DNA of 64,000 nt from Pseudomonas sp. DTU12.3 (GCF_004124275.1 NZ_CP027218.1:5353001-5417000), one strand, 5' to 3'. Positions 48,339 through 57,409 are shown, counted from the first letter of the stretch. Program-made: numbers and translations. Notes: a model not told the origin generated them from the letters alone.

Positions 48339-49801
48339 TGAACTCAGTGAATTCCGACATGCAATTGATCTGGCTGCGCAGCGACTTGCGCCAACACGAC
48401 AACACCGCCCTTTCGGCTGCCGCAGCGCGCGGCCCGACGGTGGCCGTGTACCTGTTGAGTCCACAGCAATGGCTGGAACACGACGATGCACCGTGCAAGG
48501 TCGACTTCTGGCTGCGCAATCTCAAGGAGCTGAGCAAAAGCCTCGGCGAGCTGAACATTCCCTTGTTGATTCGCACCGCAGCGCATTGGGATCAGGCTCC
48601 GGCCGAACTGCTCAAGCTGTGCCAGCAACTGAAGATTGAAGCGCTGCACGTCAATGAAGAATATGGCGTTCACGAAAGCCGTCGCGATGCCGCCGTGGCC
48701 GAAACCTTGAAAGCCGAGGGTATCGAGTTTCACAGCTACCTCGATCAGTTGCTGTTCAAACCCGGCACCGTGCTGACCAAGACCGACACCTATTTCAAGG
48801 TCTTTAGCCAGTTCAGAAAGATCTGTTACGAGCGTCTGCATCGCTCGATGCCGGCGCGGGTCAAGGCACCCGGCAAGCAGGCGAAACTCAAGATCGACAG
48901 CGACCCGATTGCTGATTCGGTAGAAGGCTTCACTACCCCGAGCGAATCCCTGCAAGCCCTTTGGCCAGCGGGTGAAAAAGAAGCCCAGCGACGCCTCGAC
49001 ACCTTCGCTGACGCGCAAATCGACTACTACAAAAGCGAACGCGACTTCCCGGCCAAACCCGGTACCAGCCAGCTTTCAGCGTATCTGGCCGCCGGCGTGA
49101 TCTCGCCGCGCCAATGTCTGCACGCCGCGTTGCAAAGCAATCAGGGCGAATTCGAGAGCGGCAAGGTCGGCGCCGTTACCTGGATCAACGAACTGCTCTG
49201 GCGCGAGTTCTACAAGCACATTCTGGTCGGCTATCCACGCGTCTCCCGCCACCGCGCCTTCCGCCCGGAAACCGAAGCGCTGGCGTGGCGTGATGCGCCG
49301 GACGAACTCGCTGCGTGGCAAGAGGCGCGCACGGGTCTGCCGATCATTGACGCTGCAATGCGCCAACTGCTCGAAACCGGCTGGATGCACAACCGCCTGC
49401 GCATGGTCGTGGCGATGTTCCTGACCAAGAACCTGCTGATCGACTGGCGCGAAGGCGAACGCTTTTTCATGCGCCACTTGATCGATGGCGACCTGGCGGC
49501 GAACAACGGTGGCTGGCAATGGAGTTCATCGACCGGCACTGATTCGGCGCCGTATTTCCGCATCTTCAATCCGTTGAGTCAGTCGGAAAAATTCGACAGC
49601 GAAGGCCTGTTCATCAAGCACTGGCTGCCGCAGCTCGCAGGTCTCAACAAGAAAGAAGTACATAACCCGGCCAGCGCCGGTCTGTTCGGTGCCGCCGACT
49701 ACCCGGCGCCGATCGTCAACCTGAGCGCTTCACGGGAACGGGCGCTGACCGCGTTCAAGAACCTGCCCTCGCGTCAGGCTGCCGGAGACGATCATGAGTG
49801 A
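48338..49801 (+). CDS. phrB: Deoxyribodipyrimidine photolyase (CPD class I)
   Basis: A 487-residue light-driven DNA repair enzyme that splits cyclobutane pyrimidine dimers, with FADH- and an antenna cofactor. The N-terminal antenna domain starts LIWLRSDLRQHDNTAL. The C-terminal FAD/DNA domain carries WINELLWREFYKHIL, GLPIIDAAMRQLLETGWMHNRLRM and NGGWQWSSSTGTDSAPYFRIFNP, all signature segments. Length and motifs match E. coli PhrB (472 aa). It starts inside the stop of the MerR gene (TAATG) and overlaps the next gene by 8 bp. Confidence 0.96.
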   Translation: MNSVNSDMQLIWLRSDLRQHDNTALSAAAARGPTVAVYLLSPQQWLEHDDAPCKVDFWLRNLKELSKSLGELNIPLLIRTAAHWDQAPAELLKLCQQLKIEALHVNEEYGVHESRRDAAVAETLKAEGIEFHSYLDQLLFKPGTVLTKTDTYFKVFSQFRKICYERLHRSMPARVKAPGKQAKLKIDSDPIADSVEGFTTPSESLQALWPAGEKEAQRRLDTFADAQIDYYKSERDFPAKPGTSQLSAYLAAGVISPRQCLHAALQSNQGEFESGKVGAVTWINELLWREFYKHILVGYPRVSRHRAFRPETEALAWRDAPDELAAWQEARTGLPIIDAAMRQLLETGWMHNRLRMVVAMFLTKNLLIDWREGERFFMRHLIDGDLAANNGGWQWSSSTGTDSAPYFRIFNPLSQSEKFDSEGLFIKHWLPQLAGLNKKEVHNPASAGLFGAADYPAPIVNLSASRERALTAFKNLPSRQAAGDDHE

Positions 49802-50216
49802 ATTCCTGCAGCGCTTCGCCCGGCAATTTTCAGCGTTGAACAAAGACAACCTGCAACGCCTGGGCGAGCTCTACAGCGATGACATTCACTTCACCGACCC
49901 GCTGCACGAAGTTCAGGGCCTGGCGCAATTGCGCGATTACTTCAGCGAGCTGTACGCCAACGTCAGCGAACTGCATTTCGACTTTCACGGTTTCGACCAG
50001 ATCAGCGAGGGCGAAGGCTACTTGCGCTGGGTCATGCGTTATCGCCATCCGCGCCTGGCCGGTGGCCGGGAGATAAGAGTCAGCGGCTGCTCGCACCTGC
50101 TGTGGCGCGACAAGGTTTATCGCCATCGGGATTATTTCGATGCCGGGGCACTGCTTTATGAACATTTACCCGTATTGGGCCGGGTGATCGCTTGGCTGAA
50201 AAGGAGAATGGGATGA
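49794..50216 (+). CDS. NTF2/SnoaL-like protein
   Basis: A 140-residue protein of the NTF2-like fold: N-terminal helix (FLQRFARQFSALNKDNLQRLGELYSDDIHFTDPLH), then the curved beta sheet (YLRWVMRYRHPRLAGGREIRVSG). A C-terminal extension (HLPVLGRVIAWLKRRMG) is amphipathic and may touch the membrane. Such proteins bind small hydrophobic ligands, and one is regularly found in the photolyase-SDR-Cfa cluster of gammaproteobacteria. It overlaps phrB by 8 bp and the SDR gene by 4 bp. Its role is unknown. Confidence 0.85.
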   Translation: MSEFLQRFARQFSALNKDNLQRLGELYSDDIHFTDPLHEVQGLAQLRDYFSELYANVSELHFDFHGFDQISEGEGYLRWVMRYRHPRLAGGREIRVSGCSHLLWRDKVYRHRDYFDAGALLYEHLPVLGRVIAWLKRRMG

Positions 50217-50995
50217 GTCGTACAACTCCACGGCGTTATTGGTTGACCGGAGCCAGCAGTGGCATCGGCGCGGCGCTGGCTGAAGAGATATTGAAAACCG
50301 GTGCGCACCTGGCAGTCAGTTCACGCCAGATCGCACCGCTCAAAGTGTTGGCGCAACGCTATCCGGGACAGGTATTGGTGGTCCCGGGGGATTTGACCAA
50401 CAGCCAGACCGTGCGCGAAATCGGCCAGCAGATCGCGGAGGACTGGGGTTCGCTGGACAGCGTCATCCTCAACGCCGGAACCTGCGAATACGTCGATGCC
50501 AAGCAGTTCGATGCCTCGATCATCGAACACGTGGTGCGCACCAATCTGCTCGCCAGCAGCTATTGCATCGAGGCCGCCCTGCCGCTGCTACGCCAAGGCA
50601 CGGCGCCGCATCTGGTCGGCGTGGCCAGTTCGGTGACCTATCTGCCGCTGCCTCGGGCCGAAGCCTACGGGGCATCGAAGGCCGGGTTGCGTTACCTGTT
50701 CGAATCGCTGCGCATCGATCTTGCCGACGAAGGTATTGAAGTCACCGTGGTCAGCCCGGGATTTGTCGAGACGCCGCTGACCGCCAAAAACGATTTCCCG
50801 ATGCCGCTCAGTTGGCCTGTGGATAAAGCCGCACGGCACATCTTTGCCAAGCTCAAGGATCGGCCACTGGAGATCGCTTTTCCGGCCCTGTTCATGGCGG
50901 CGCTCTGGCCGTTGTCGAAACTGCCCGCGCGCGTGCAACTGGCCATCGGCAAACGCATGGTGCGCAAACCACCACCACAAACGGATCTGGCATGA
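50213..50995 (+). CDS. Short-chain dehydrogenase/reductase
   Basis: A 260-residue classical SDR. The cofactor motif TGASSGIG is at 12-19, NAG appears in VILNAGTCEY, and the catalytic Ser precedes YGASK (Y152, K156). It ends in a hydrophobic/basic tail (MAALWPLSKLPARVQLAIGKRM) that could associate with membrane lipid. I chose the ATG at 50213 (AAGGAG 7 bp upstream) over the frame's earlier start at 50192. It overlaps both neighbours by 4 bp. It probably acts on a fatty-acyl or lipid intermediate, given its neighbours. Confidence 0.92.
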   Translation: MSRTTPRRYWLTGASSGIGAALAEEILKTGAHLAVSSRQIAPLKVLAQRYPGQVLVVPGDLTNSQTVREIGQQIAEDWGSLDSVILNAGTCEYVDAKQFDASIIEHVVRTNLLASSYCIEAALPLLRQGTAPHLVGVASSVTYLPLPRAEAYGASKAGLRYLFESLRIDLADEGIEVTVVSPGFVETPLTAKNDFPMPLSWPVDKAARHIFAKLKDRPLEIAFPALFMAALWPLSKLPARVQLAIGKRMVRKPPPQTDLA

Positions 50996-52239
50996 AGATC
51001 GCCATCGTCGGGAGCGGGATCGCCGGGTTGACCTGCGCCTACCTGCTCAATCGCCGACACGAGATCACGGTGTTCGAGGCCAGCGACTGGGTCGGTGGCC
51101 ACACGCATACCGTGGAGGTCACCGTCGAGGGCCGGCAGTACGCCGTGGACACCGGTTTCATCGTGTTCAACGACTGGACCTACCCGAACTTCATTCGCTT
51201 GCTGGGCCAACTGGGCGTGACGTTCAAACCGACCGAAATGAGCTTCTCGGTGACCGATCCGGATACCGGCCTGGAATACAACGGCAATAACCTCAACAGC
51301 CTGTTTGCCCAGCGCAGCAATCTGTTCTCGCCAGGGTTCTGGGGCATGTTGCGTGACATTCTGCGCTTCAACAAAGAAGCCCAGCGCGACCTTCTCGAAC
51401 TGCGCATCGCCGCCGACATGACGCTCGATGATTATCTCAAGGCTGGCGGTTATGGCGAGCGTTTCATCCTGCATTACATCGTGCCGATGGGCGCGGCGAT
51501 CTGGTCGATGCCGATGGCGGAGATGCTTGATTTCCCGCTGCAGTTCTTCGTGCGTTTCTTCAAGAACCACGGGCTGCTGTCGGTCAGTGATCGTCCGCAA
51601 TGGCAAGTTATCGAGGGCGGCTCCAGCGCCTACATCGCGCCATTGACTGCTTCGTTCAAAGACAGGATTCGCCTCAACTGCCCGGTCAACCGGGTCGATC
51701 GAGACGTGCACGGCGTGGTTATCCACAGCCCGGCGGGCATCGAACATTTTGACCAGGTGGTATTTGCCTGCCACAGCGATCAGGCCTTGCAATTGCTCGC
51801 CAGCCCGAGCGATGCCGAACGCGAAATCCTCGGTGCCCTGCCCTACGCCGACAACGAAGTGGTGCTGCACACCGACACGCGCCTGTTGCCCACACGGAAA
51901 CTGGCGTGGGCGAGCTGGAATTATCGCCTCGGCGGATCCGGCCATACCCAGGCCGCGGTCACCTACGACATGAACATTCTGCAAGGCATCCAGAGCGACA
52001 CAACGTTCTGCGTCAGCCTCAACCAGAGCGCCGGCATCAGCCCGTTCAAAGTGCTGGCCAAGTACACCTATGCGCACCCGCAATACAGCCTCGCGGCGGT
52101 CGCGGCACAAAATCGCTGGGGCGAACTCGATGGCGCGCACCACACGCATTATTGCGGCGCCTATTGGGCCAACGGTTTTCATGAAGACGGCGTGGTCAGC
52201 GGTTTACGCGTGGCCGCAGCCTTCGGGGAAACCTTATGA
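50992..52239 (+). CDS. COG2907-type FAD-dependent amine-oxidase-like protein
   Basis: A 415-residue flavoprotein with the N-terminal Rossmann motif IAIVGSGIAGLTCAYLL (3-19). FEASDWVGGHTHTVEV (GG-doublet) and DTGFIVFNDWTYPNF are typical for COG2907. This family is always near DUF1365 and Cfa-like genes and belongs to the photo-oxidative (sigma-E/ChrR or LitR) regulons in several proteobacteria. It is probably an oxidase/desaturase acting on membrane fatty acids, though direct evidence for this subtype is lacking. It overlaps the SDR and DUF1365 genes by 4 bp each. Confidence 0.92.
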   Translation: MKIAIVGSGIAGLTCAYLLNRRHEITVFEASDWVGGHTHTVEVTVEGRQYAVDTGFIVFNDWTYPNFIRLLGQLGVTFKPTEMSFSVTDPDTGLEYNGNNLNSLFAQRSNLFSPGFWGMLRDILRFNKEAQRDLLELRIAADMTLDDYLKAGGYGERFILHYIVPMGAAIWSMPMAEMLDFPLQFFVRFFKNHGLLSVSDRPQWQVIEGGSSAYIAPLTASFKDRIRLNCPVNRVDRDVHGVVIHSPAGIEHFDQVVFACHSDQALQLLASPSDAEREILGALPYADNEVVLHTDTRLLPTRKLAWASWNYRLGGSGHTQAAVTYDMNILQGIQSDTTFCVSLNQSAGISPFKVLAKYTYAHPQYSLAAVAAQNRWGELDGAHHTHYCGAYWANGFHEDGVVSGLRVAAAFGETL

Positions 52240-53051
52240 ACAGCGCCCTGTACAGCGGCTGGATCGGCCATCGGCGTTTCTCGCCGCGTCGGCATGAGTT
52301 CCGCTATCGGATCGGCCTGCTCTATCTCGACCTGAGCGAGCAGGATGCGGTGTTGGCGCTGTCACCGCTGGCGGGGCGCAGCCGCTTTGCGCCGTTCTCG
52401 TTTCGTGAGACCGACTACCTCAAGACCTTTACCAGTCGAGGTGTACGGCTGATCGATGCGGTACGCCAGCAAGTCGCTGCGGCCATCGGCCATGCGCCGC
52501 AAGGCGCGGTCTGCCTGCTGACCCAGGCGCGCAGTTGGGGCTTGTCGTTCAATCCGGTGAGTTTCTTTTATTGCCACGAGGCCGACGGGCAACTGGCAGC
52601 GATTGTCTGCGAAGTCACCAACACGCCGTGGCGCGAGCGTTATCACTACGTGTTGCCGGCACGCGCGGCGGTCAATCAGGGCGATGTTCATCAGCACTTT
52701 GCCGTGGCCAAGGCGTTTCACGTTTCACCGTTCTTGCCGCGCGATCTCGAATACCGCATGAGCTTCAGCCCTGCCGCGCAAACCCTCGGCGTGCACATGG
52801 CTGACTGGCAGGGCGAACACAAACTGTTCGACGCCACCCTCAACCTGCAACGCGAAACGCTCGATCGCCCAAGCTTGCACCGTTACTTGCGGCGTTTCCC
52901 GTGGATGACCGCGAAAACCGCTCTGGCGATTTACTGGCAAGCCCTGCGCCTGTTGCTCAAGCGCGCGCCGATCTTTGCTCATCAGGCTGCCGACGGCAGC
53001 TTTCAAACCGCCACTGTGCCTCCCAAGGAGCACCGCCATGAAATCCTCTAG
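52236..53051 (+). CDS. DUF1365 (COG3496) protein
   Basis: A 271-residue member of DUF1365 with the typical start SGWIGHRRFSPRRHEFRYRIG and the central SFNPVSFFYCHEADG and HVSPFLPRDLEYR motifs. There is no signal peptide. The function is unknown, but the gene neighbours Cfa and COG2907 across phyla and is thought to take part in fatty-acid modification. It overlaps both neighbours (4 bp and 14 bp). Confidence 0.93.
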   Translation: MNSALYSGWIGHRRFSPRRHEFRYRIGLLYLDLSEQDAVLALSPLAGRSRFAPFSFRETDYLKTFTSRGVRLIDAVRQQVAAAIGHAPQGAVCLLTQARSWGLSFNPVSFFYCHEADGQLAAIVCEVTNTPWRERYHYVLPARAAVNQGDVHQHFAVAKAFHVSPFLPRDLEYRMSFSPAAQTLGVHMADWQGEHKLFDATLNLQRETLDRPSLHRYLRRFPWMTAKTALAIYWQALRLLLKRAPIFAHQAADGSFQTATVPPKEHRHEIL

Positions 53052-54303
53052 CCTGTCGGTCAGTCGGCTCAGCACTAACGGTTTGACCGGATCGCTGCTG
53101 CGCCGGGGCGTCTTGCGCCAACTCGGTCAGCTCAAACACGGGCAATTGATGGTGTTCGAAGATGGCGAACAAATGCTCTTCGGTACGCCCGGCAGTGCGC
53201 TGCTGGGGGAAATTCACATCACCGACCCGGCCGTTTGGGGAATGGTCGCCAGCAGTGGCTCGATTGGCGCCGGTGAGGCATTCATTCACGGCTACTGGAC
53301 TTCGCCGGACCTGACGGCGGTGGTGCGTGTGTTCGTCAGCAACCTCGACGTGCTCGATGCGATGGAGGGCGGCCTGGCTCGCCTCGGGCGGCCATTGGTG
53401 CAAGGCCTGCACTGGCTCAATCGCAATACGCGCAAGGGTTCACAGAAAAACATCGCCGCGCATTACGACCTCGGTAACGATCTGTTCGAGCAGTTTCTCG
53501 ACCCGACCATGATGTATTCGGCGGCACAGTTCCTCACACCCGAAGACAGCCTCGAGCAGGCGCAGTTGAACAAACTCGAACGCATCTGCCAGAAACTCGC
53601 GCTCAAGCCCAGCGATCACTTGCTGGAAATCGGTACCGGTTGGGGCAGCATGGCGCTCTATGCCGCGCAGAATTACGGTTGCCGCGTGACCACTACCACG
53701 CTGTCGAAAGAGCAGTTCGCCTTTACCGCGCAACGCATCGAACAGCTTGGCTTGCAGCAGCAGGTGACGCTGCTGTTGGAGGATTACCGCGACCTCAGCG
53801 GCGAGTACGACAAACTGGTCTCGATCGAAATGATCGAAGCGGTCGGTCATCGCTTCCTGCCGACCTACTTCAAACAGTGCGCGCACCTGCTCAAGAGCAA
53901 CGGACTGATGCTGATCCAAGCCATCACCATCCGCGAGCAACGTTACGAACAGGCCAAGCGCGGCGTCGATTTTATCCAGCGCTACATCTTCCCCGGCGGC
54001 GCCCTGCCGTGTGTGCAAAAGATGCTCGAGATCGTCAGTCGCGACACCGACATGAACCTGCTGCACATGGAGGATTTCGGCCTGCATTACGCGAAGACCC
54101 TGCGCCTGTGGCACGAGAACTTTCGCCATGCCCACGGTCGCCTGAGCGAACTCGGCTACGACGATTACTTCCTGCGCCTGTGGGAGTTTTACCTGTGCTA
54201 CTGCGAGGGTGGCTTCCTTGAGCGCACCATCGGCACCGCGCAACTGTTGCTGGCCAAACCCGAGGCAATGCCGGCGCCATTGCTTGGCCGCTTCGATGCT
54301 TGA
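53038..54303 (+). CDS. Cfa-like SAM-dependent fatty-acid methyltransferase (UfaM-like)
   Basis: A 421-residue relative of cyclopropane-fatty-acyl-phospholipid synthase. The N-terminal lipid-binding-like domain (~1-140) precedes the SAM-dependent domain, with motif I LEIGTGWGSMALYAA near residues 197-211. The bicarbonate/active-site region SIEMIEAVGHRFLPTYFKQC and the C-terminal RLWEFYLCYCEGGF follow. P. putida has a light-inducible homolog named ufaM, placed in furan-fatty-acid synthesis. The present gene may methylate unsaturated acyl chains in situ rather than make cyclopropanes. I chose the ATG at 53038 (AAGGAG upstream). It overlaps DUF1365 and DUF2878 by 14 and 8 bp. Confidence 0.92.
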   Translation: MKSSSLSVSRLSTNGLTGSLLRRGVLRQLGQLKHGQLMVFEDGEQMLFGTPGSALLGEIHITDPAVWGMVASSGSIGAGEAFIHGYWTSPDLTAVVRVFVSNLDVLDAMEGGLARLGRPLVQGLHWLNRNTRKGSQKNIAAHYDLGNDLFEQFLDPTMMYSAAQFLTPEDSLEQAQLNKLERICQKLALKPSDHLLEIGTGWGSMALYAAQNYGCRVTTTTLSKEQFAFTAQRIEQLGLQQQVTLLLEDYRDLSGEYDKLVSIEMIEAVGHRFLPTYFKQCAHLLKSNGLMLIQAITIREQRYEQAKRGVDFIQRYIFPGGALPCVQKMLEIVSRDTDMNLLHMEDFGLHYAKTLRLWHENFRHAHGRLSELGYDDYFLRLWEFYLCYCEGGFLERTIGTAQLLLAKPEAMPAPLLGRFDA

Positions 54304-54787
54304 GCGTTGCGCCAATGCGGCATTGTTCCAGATCGGCTGGCTGGCCTGCGTGCTCGGCGGCAACAGCATGTGGTTACTGCTGGCGCTGGCAGTGCTGGTG
54401 ATTCATCTGTGCTGGATCAGCAGCTGGGCGGCGGAAGGTCGGCTGATTCTCAGCGTGGTAATTGTCGGCACGGCGCTCGACAGTATTTTGCGCGGTCTGG
54501 GTGTGTTCAGGTTCGACGACCTGTCGCCGCTGATTCCACTGTGGTTGATGCTGCTCTGGGCGTTGCTGGCGACCACGCTACGCCATTGCCTGCAATGGAG
54601 CGCCCGGCCGTGGTGGCTGGCCAGCGCGCTCGGTGCGCTCGGCGGTGCGTTGTCGTATTACGCTGGCGGGCGGCTGGCCGGGGTGCAATTCCCTTATGGC
54701 GAACTGCCGACGCTGATCGCGATCGGGCTGATCTGGGCGCTGGTGTTTCCGCTACTGCACACGATGGCGCGACGCCTGAGTCAGTGA
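54296..54787 (+). CDS. DUF2878 membrane protein
   Basis: A 163-residue integral membrane protein with about five hydrophobic helices (MLERCANAALFQIGWLACVL.., LLLALAVLVIHLCWI, LILSVVIVGTALD, PLIPLWLMLLWALLATTL). It belongs to DUF2878, a family nearly always in Cfa/COG2907 clusters. The function is unknown; it may be a membrane anchor or lipid-flipping partner. It overlaps the Cfa-like gene by 8 bp and is the last gene of the operon. Confidence 0.88.
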   Translation: MLERCANAALFQIGWLACVLGGNSMWLLLALAVLVIHLCWISSWAAEGRLILSVVIVGTALDSILRGLGVFRFDDLSPLIPLWLMLLWALLATTLRHCLQWSARPWWLASALGALGGALSYYAGGRLAGVQFPYGELPTLIAIGLIWALVFPLLHTMARRLSQ

Positions 54788-54839
54788 GCGTCTGTCAGGC
54801 CTTTCACACAGGGCCCGGCCACTGCCTTACACTGCCGCC

Positions 54840-55145
54840 ATGAAAACCATTCCCCATCATCAAATCGCTGAACCGGCGGTCACTTGCTCGACGTGCGCAG
54901 CCTGCTGCTGTCAGCTCGAAGTGATGCTGATCACCGACACCGGCGTGCCTGATCGCTTTATCGATACCGATGAGTGGGGTGGTGAAGTGATGCTGCGTCT
55001 GGACGACGGCTGGTGTGCGGCGCTGGATCGCGACAGCATGATGTGCACGATCTATGAGAAACGTCCGCTGATCTGCCGCGAGTTCGAAATGGGCGCGCCA
55101 GAGTGCATCGAAGAACGCCAGGGTATCTCGACAGCTTATCGCTGA
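54840..55145 (+). CDS. YkgJ-family cysteine-cluster protein
   Basis: A 101-residue protein with the Cys-rich pattern CSTCAACCCQ near residue 16, then WCAAL and CTIYEKRPLICREFEMG. This is the YkgJ/UPF0153 putative zinc- or iron-chelating fold. The function is unknown. It starts 52 bp after DUF2878 with an own upstream region, so operon membership is uncertain. It is followed by a REP doublet. Confidence 0.88.
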   Translation: MKTIPHHQIAEPAVTCSTCAACCCQLEVMLITDTGVPDRFIDTDEWGGEVMLRLDDGWCAALDRDSMMCTIYEKRPLICREFEMGAPECIEERQGISTAYR

Positions 55146-55150
55146 CTTGA

Positions 55151-55232
55151 AAGCAAAAGATCGCAGCCTTCGGCAGCTCCTACAGGAGAAATCATTCCCA
55201 TGTAGGCGCTGCCGAAGGCTGCGATCTTTTGA
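55151..55232. repeat. REP doublet
   Basis: Inverted GATCGCAGCCTTCGGCAGCTCCTAC / GTAGGCGCTGCCGAAGGCTGCGATC, between the convergent YkgJ-type and pagL genes. Confidence 0.93.
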
Positions 55233-55238
55233 TCTTTT

Positions 55239-55757
55239 TTAGAGCGGCATCGTGTAGTGCAGCGAGTAACTTTCTACGCCGTCGTTGCTGCTGGCCAAGC
55301 CCGCATTGGAATAGTGCGTCGCACGGATCCCGACTTCATGCCCGCCATTGAAACGCAGGCCAAAACCGAAGCGGTCTTCGAACTGGAAAGCGCCGCCAAG
55401 ATTGTTGGACTCGTACTTGGTATTGGAGAACGCGGCTACGCCGATCCCCGCCTCGACATACGGCTTGACCGATTGACCGGCAAACTCGTAAACGAATACC
55501 GGCGAGAACGACAGGCTGTTGTTGCTGGAGGTCTTGTCACCTTCCCAGTAGGTGTAAGCACCGCTCCAGTAACCGGTGAGGCGACCAACGTCGCTCTGCA
55601 GCCAGCTTTTGTCCCAGTCGAAATTCATCCCCAGGCGGTAGGTCATGGTCGAATCGCTGGTGGCCCCCACCGCAAATTCAACCCCTGCGGCTTGTGCAGT
55701 AAAACTTTGCCCCATCAATGCGGCCGCAATCGCGGCCAAGCAGAATAGTCGCTTCAC
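55239..55757 (-). CDS. pagL: PagL-type lipid A 3-O-deacylase
   Basis: A 172-residue outer-membrane beta-barrel enzyme with a signal peptide (1-23, cleaved after AQA) and an eight-strand pattern with C-terminal aromatic/hydrophobic ends. The catalytic His-Ser pair sits in RATHYSNAGL near residue 150. PagL removes the 3-O-acyl chain of lipid A and so remodels LPS. It is the synteny partner of murI as in P. aeruginosa (PA4661). ATG at 55757 with GGAA upstream; separated from murI by 112 bp, so it may have its own promoter. Confidence 0.93.
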   Translation of the reverse strand: MKRLFCLAAIAAALMGQSFTAQAAGVEFAVGATSDSTMTYRLGMNFDWDKSWLQSDVGRLTGYWSGAYTYWEGDKTSSNNSLSFSPVFVYEFAGQSVKPYVEAGIGVAAFSNTKYESNNLGGAFQFEDRFGFGLRFNGGHEVGIRATHYSNAGLASSNDGVESYSLHYTMPL

Positions 55758-55869
55758 GTTGAAACTTCCTTTTCCGGAACGATCGTTTGGTTTTCTAGGT
55801 AACTCATCGCTATAGAAGCTAGCGCCTGCTCAGAAGTTCAGCTGATTTTTTAGTTATTTCACATTTTTT

Positions 55870-56661
55870 TTACAAGCTGAATTTTTGCACTTCGCCCGCT
55901 GTTTGCCCCAGCAGCGGCAGGATGTTTTTGAAGTACGCAGGATCGGCACTGGTCCAGAATCTGACCGGCTGGTTCGGCCCGTCAGCGAGCAGATCGCGCT
56001 CAGCCAGCAGACGCTGAAGTTGCCGCGCCACGGCGGCGCCGGTATCGATCAGGCTGATGTCCTCGGCGATCATCGTCTTGAGCATCGGCTTGAGGAAAGG
56101 ATAATGCGTGCAGCCGAGGATGATCGTGTCGCAACCATTGGCCAACAGCGGATCGACATAACTCTGCAGCAGCGTGCGCAACGCCGCGCTGTGCAGGTCC
56201 CCGCTTTCAATCAGCTCGACCAGACCGGGGCATGGCTGGGTAATCACCCGCACATCGGTCGCAAAGCGATCAAGCAACGCGGCGAACTTGGCGCTCTGCA
56301 ATGTGCCGGTGGTAGCGAGCACGCCGACTACACCGCTGCGGGTGGCGGCGGCGGCAGGCTTGACCGCAGGCTCCATGCCGACAATCGGCCAGTCGGGAAA
56401 ATCGCGACGCAAATCGGCGACACCGGCAACGGTCGCGGTATTGCAGGCCAGCACCAACGCCTTGGCGCCCCGCTCACGAAAAAAACCGGCCATTACGCTG
56501 CAGCGCTGGCGGATGAACTCAGGAGTTTTCTCGCCATACGGAACATGCCCGCCGTCGGCGACGTAGAGCAGCGATTCGTTGGGCAGCAATTGCTGGATTT
56601 CCGCCAGTACCGACAGGCCGCCGACACCGGAATCGAACACGCCAATCGGCGCTTCACGCAT
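55870..56661 (-). CDS. murI: Glutamate racemase
   Basis: A 263-residue enzyme that makes D-glutamate for peptidoglycan. The start IGVFDSGVGGLSVLAEI is the family signature. The two catalytic Cys are in ACNTAT (Cys73) and GCTHYPF (about Cys184). I chose the ATG at 56661 (MREAPIGVFD); it overlaps the end of moeB by 8 bp, indicating translational coupling. The longer frame to 56733 reads within moeB and is rejected. It is last in the hemA-prfA-prmC-moeB-murI operon. Confidence 0.95.
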   Translation of the reverse strand: MREAPIGVFDSGVGGLSVLAEIQQLLPNESLLYVADGGHVPYGEKTPEFIRQRCSVMAGFFRERGAKALVLACNTATVAGVADLRRDFPDWPIVGMEPAVKPAAAATRSGVVGVLATTGTLQSAKFAALLDRFATDVRVITQPCPGLVELIESGDLHSAALRTLLQSYVDPLLANGCDTIILGCTHYPFLKPMLKTMIAEDISLIDTGAAVARQLQRLLAERDLLADGPNQPVRFWTSADPAYFKNILPLLGQTAGEVQKFSL

Positions 56662-57409
56662 GGCGCGGACCACAGACGCTGCAGCCCGGATCGCGCTTGA
56701 CCCGCAGCTCGCGGAAACGCGAACCGAGGGCATCGATCAGCAACAGACGTCCGACTAAAGGCTCGCCGAAACCGACCAATACCTTCAAGGCTTCCAACGC
56801 CTGCAGGCTGCCGACCAGCCCCACCAGCGGCCCGACCACACCAGCCTCGCTGCAGGTCAATTCCGCTTCGCTGCCGTGGCCGTATAAACAGTGGTAGCAC
56901 GGGCTATCGGCTCGCCGAGGATCGAACACCGACAGTTGCCCTTCAAGGCGAATCGCCGCGCCGCTGACCAGGGGTTTGCGTGCTGCCACGCACGCGGCGT
57001 TGACCGCCTCGCGGGTGGAAAAATTATCCGAACAGTCGAGCACCAGATCCACCGCCGTCACGGCAGCCGCGAGAGAATCCTCGTCCAGCGCCTGACGATG
57101 GGCGATCAGTCGGATCTCGGGATTGATCGCGGTCAGACGCTTGAGCGCCGAGTCGACCTTGCTCATGCCGACGCTGTCGGTGTCGTGGATGATCTGGCGT
57201 TGCAGGTTGGTCAGGTCGACCGTGTCGAAATCCGCCAGATGCAATTCACCGACACCGGCCGCCGCCAGGTACAAGGCCACCGGAGCGCCAAGACCGCCGA
57301 GGCCGACGATCAGCACGCGGCTGTCCTTGAGTTTCAACTGGCCATCGATGTCGATGTGTTGCAGCAGAATCTGCCGGCTATAGCGCAGCAATTCCTGATC
57401 ATTCAGCAC
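56654..57409 (-). CDS. moeB: Molybdopterin-synthase adenylyltransferase (MoeB/ThiF family)
   Basis: A 251-residue E1-like enzyme that adenylates the C-terminus of a sulfur-carrier protein (MoaD- or ThiS-like). It has the ATP-binding GLGGLGAPVALYLAAAGVG, the acidic/Arg residues of LADFDTVDLTNLQRQ, and a zinc site of two Cys pairs, CYHC (about 174) and CSVC at the C-terminus. No rhodanese domain is fused. It overlaps prmC by 7 bp and murI by 8 bp. Confidence 0.93.
   Translation of the reverse strand: MLNDQELLRYSRQILLQHIDIDGQLKLKDSRVLIVGLGGLGAPVALYLAAAGVGELHLADFDTVDLTNLQRQIIHDTDSVGMSKVDSALKRLTAINPEIRLIAHRQALDEDSLAAAVTAVDLVLDCSDNFSTREAVNAACVAARKPLVSGAAIRLEGQLSVFDPRRADSPCYHCLYGHGSEAELTCSEAGVVGPLVGLVGSLQALEALKVLVGFGEPLVGRLLLIDALGSRFRELRVKRDPGCSVCGPRHA

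Noticed and set aside
48193..48576. Minus-strand frames of 100-127 codons across the MerR-phrB junction
   Set aside because: They are shadow frames opposite two well-supported overlapping genes; no ribosome sites or family motifs.
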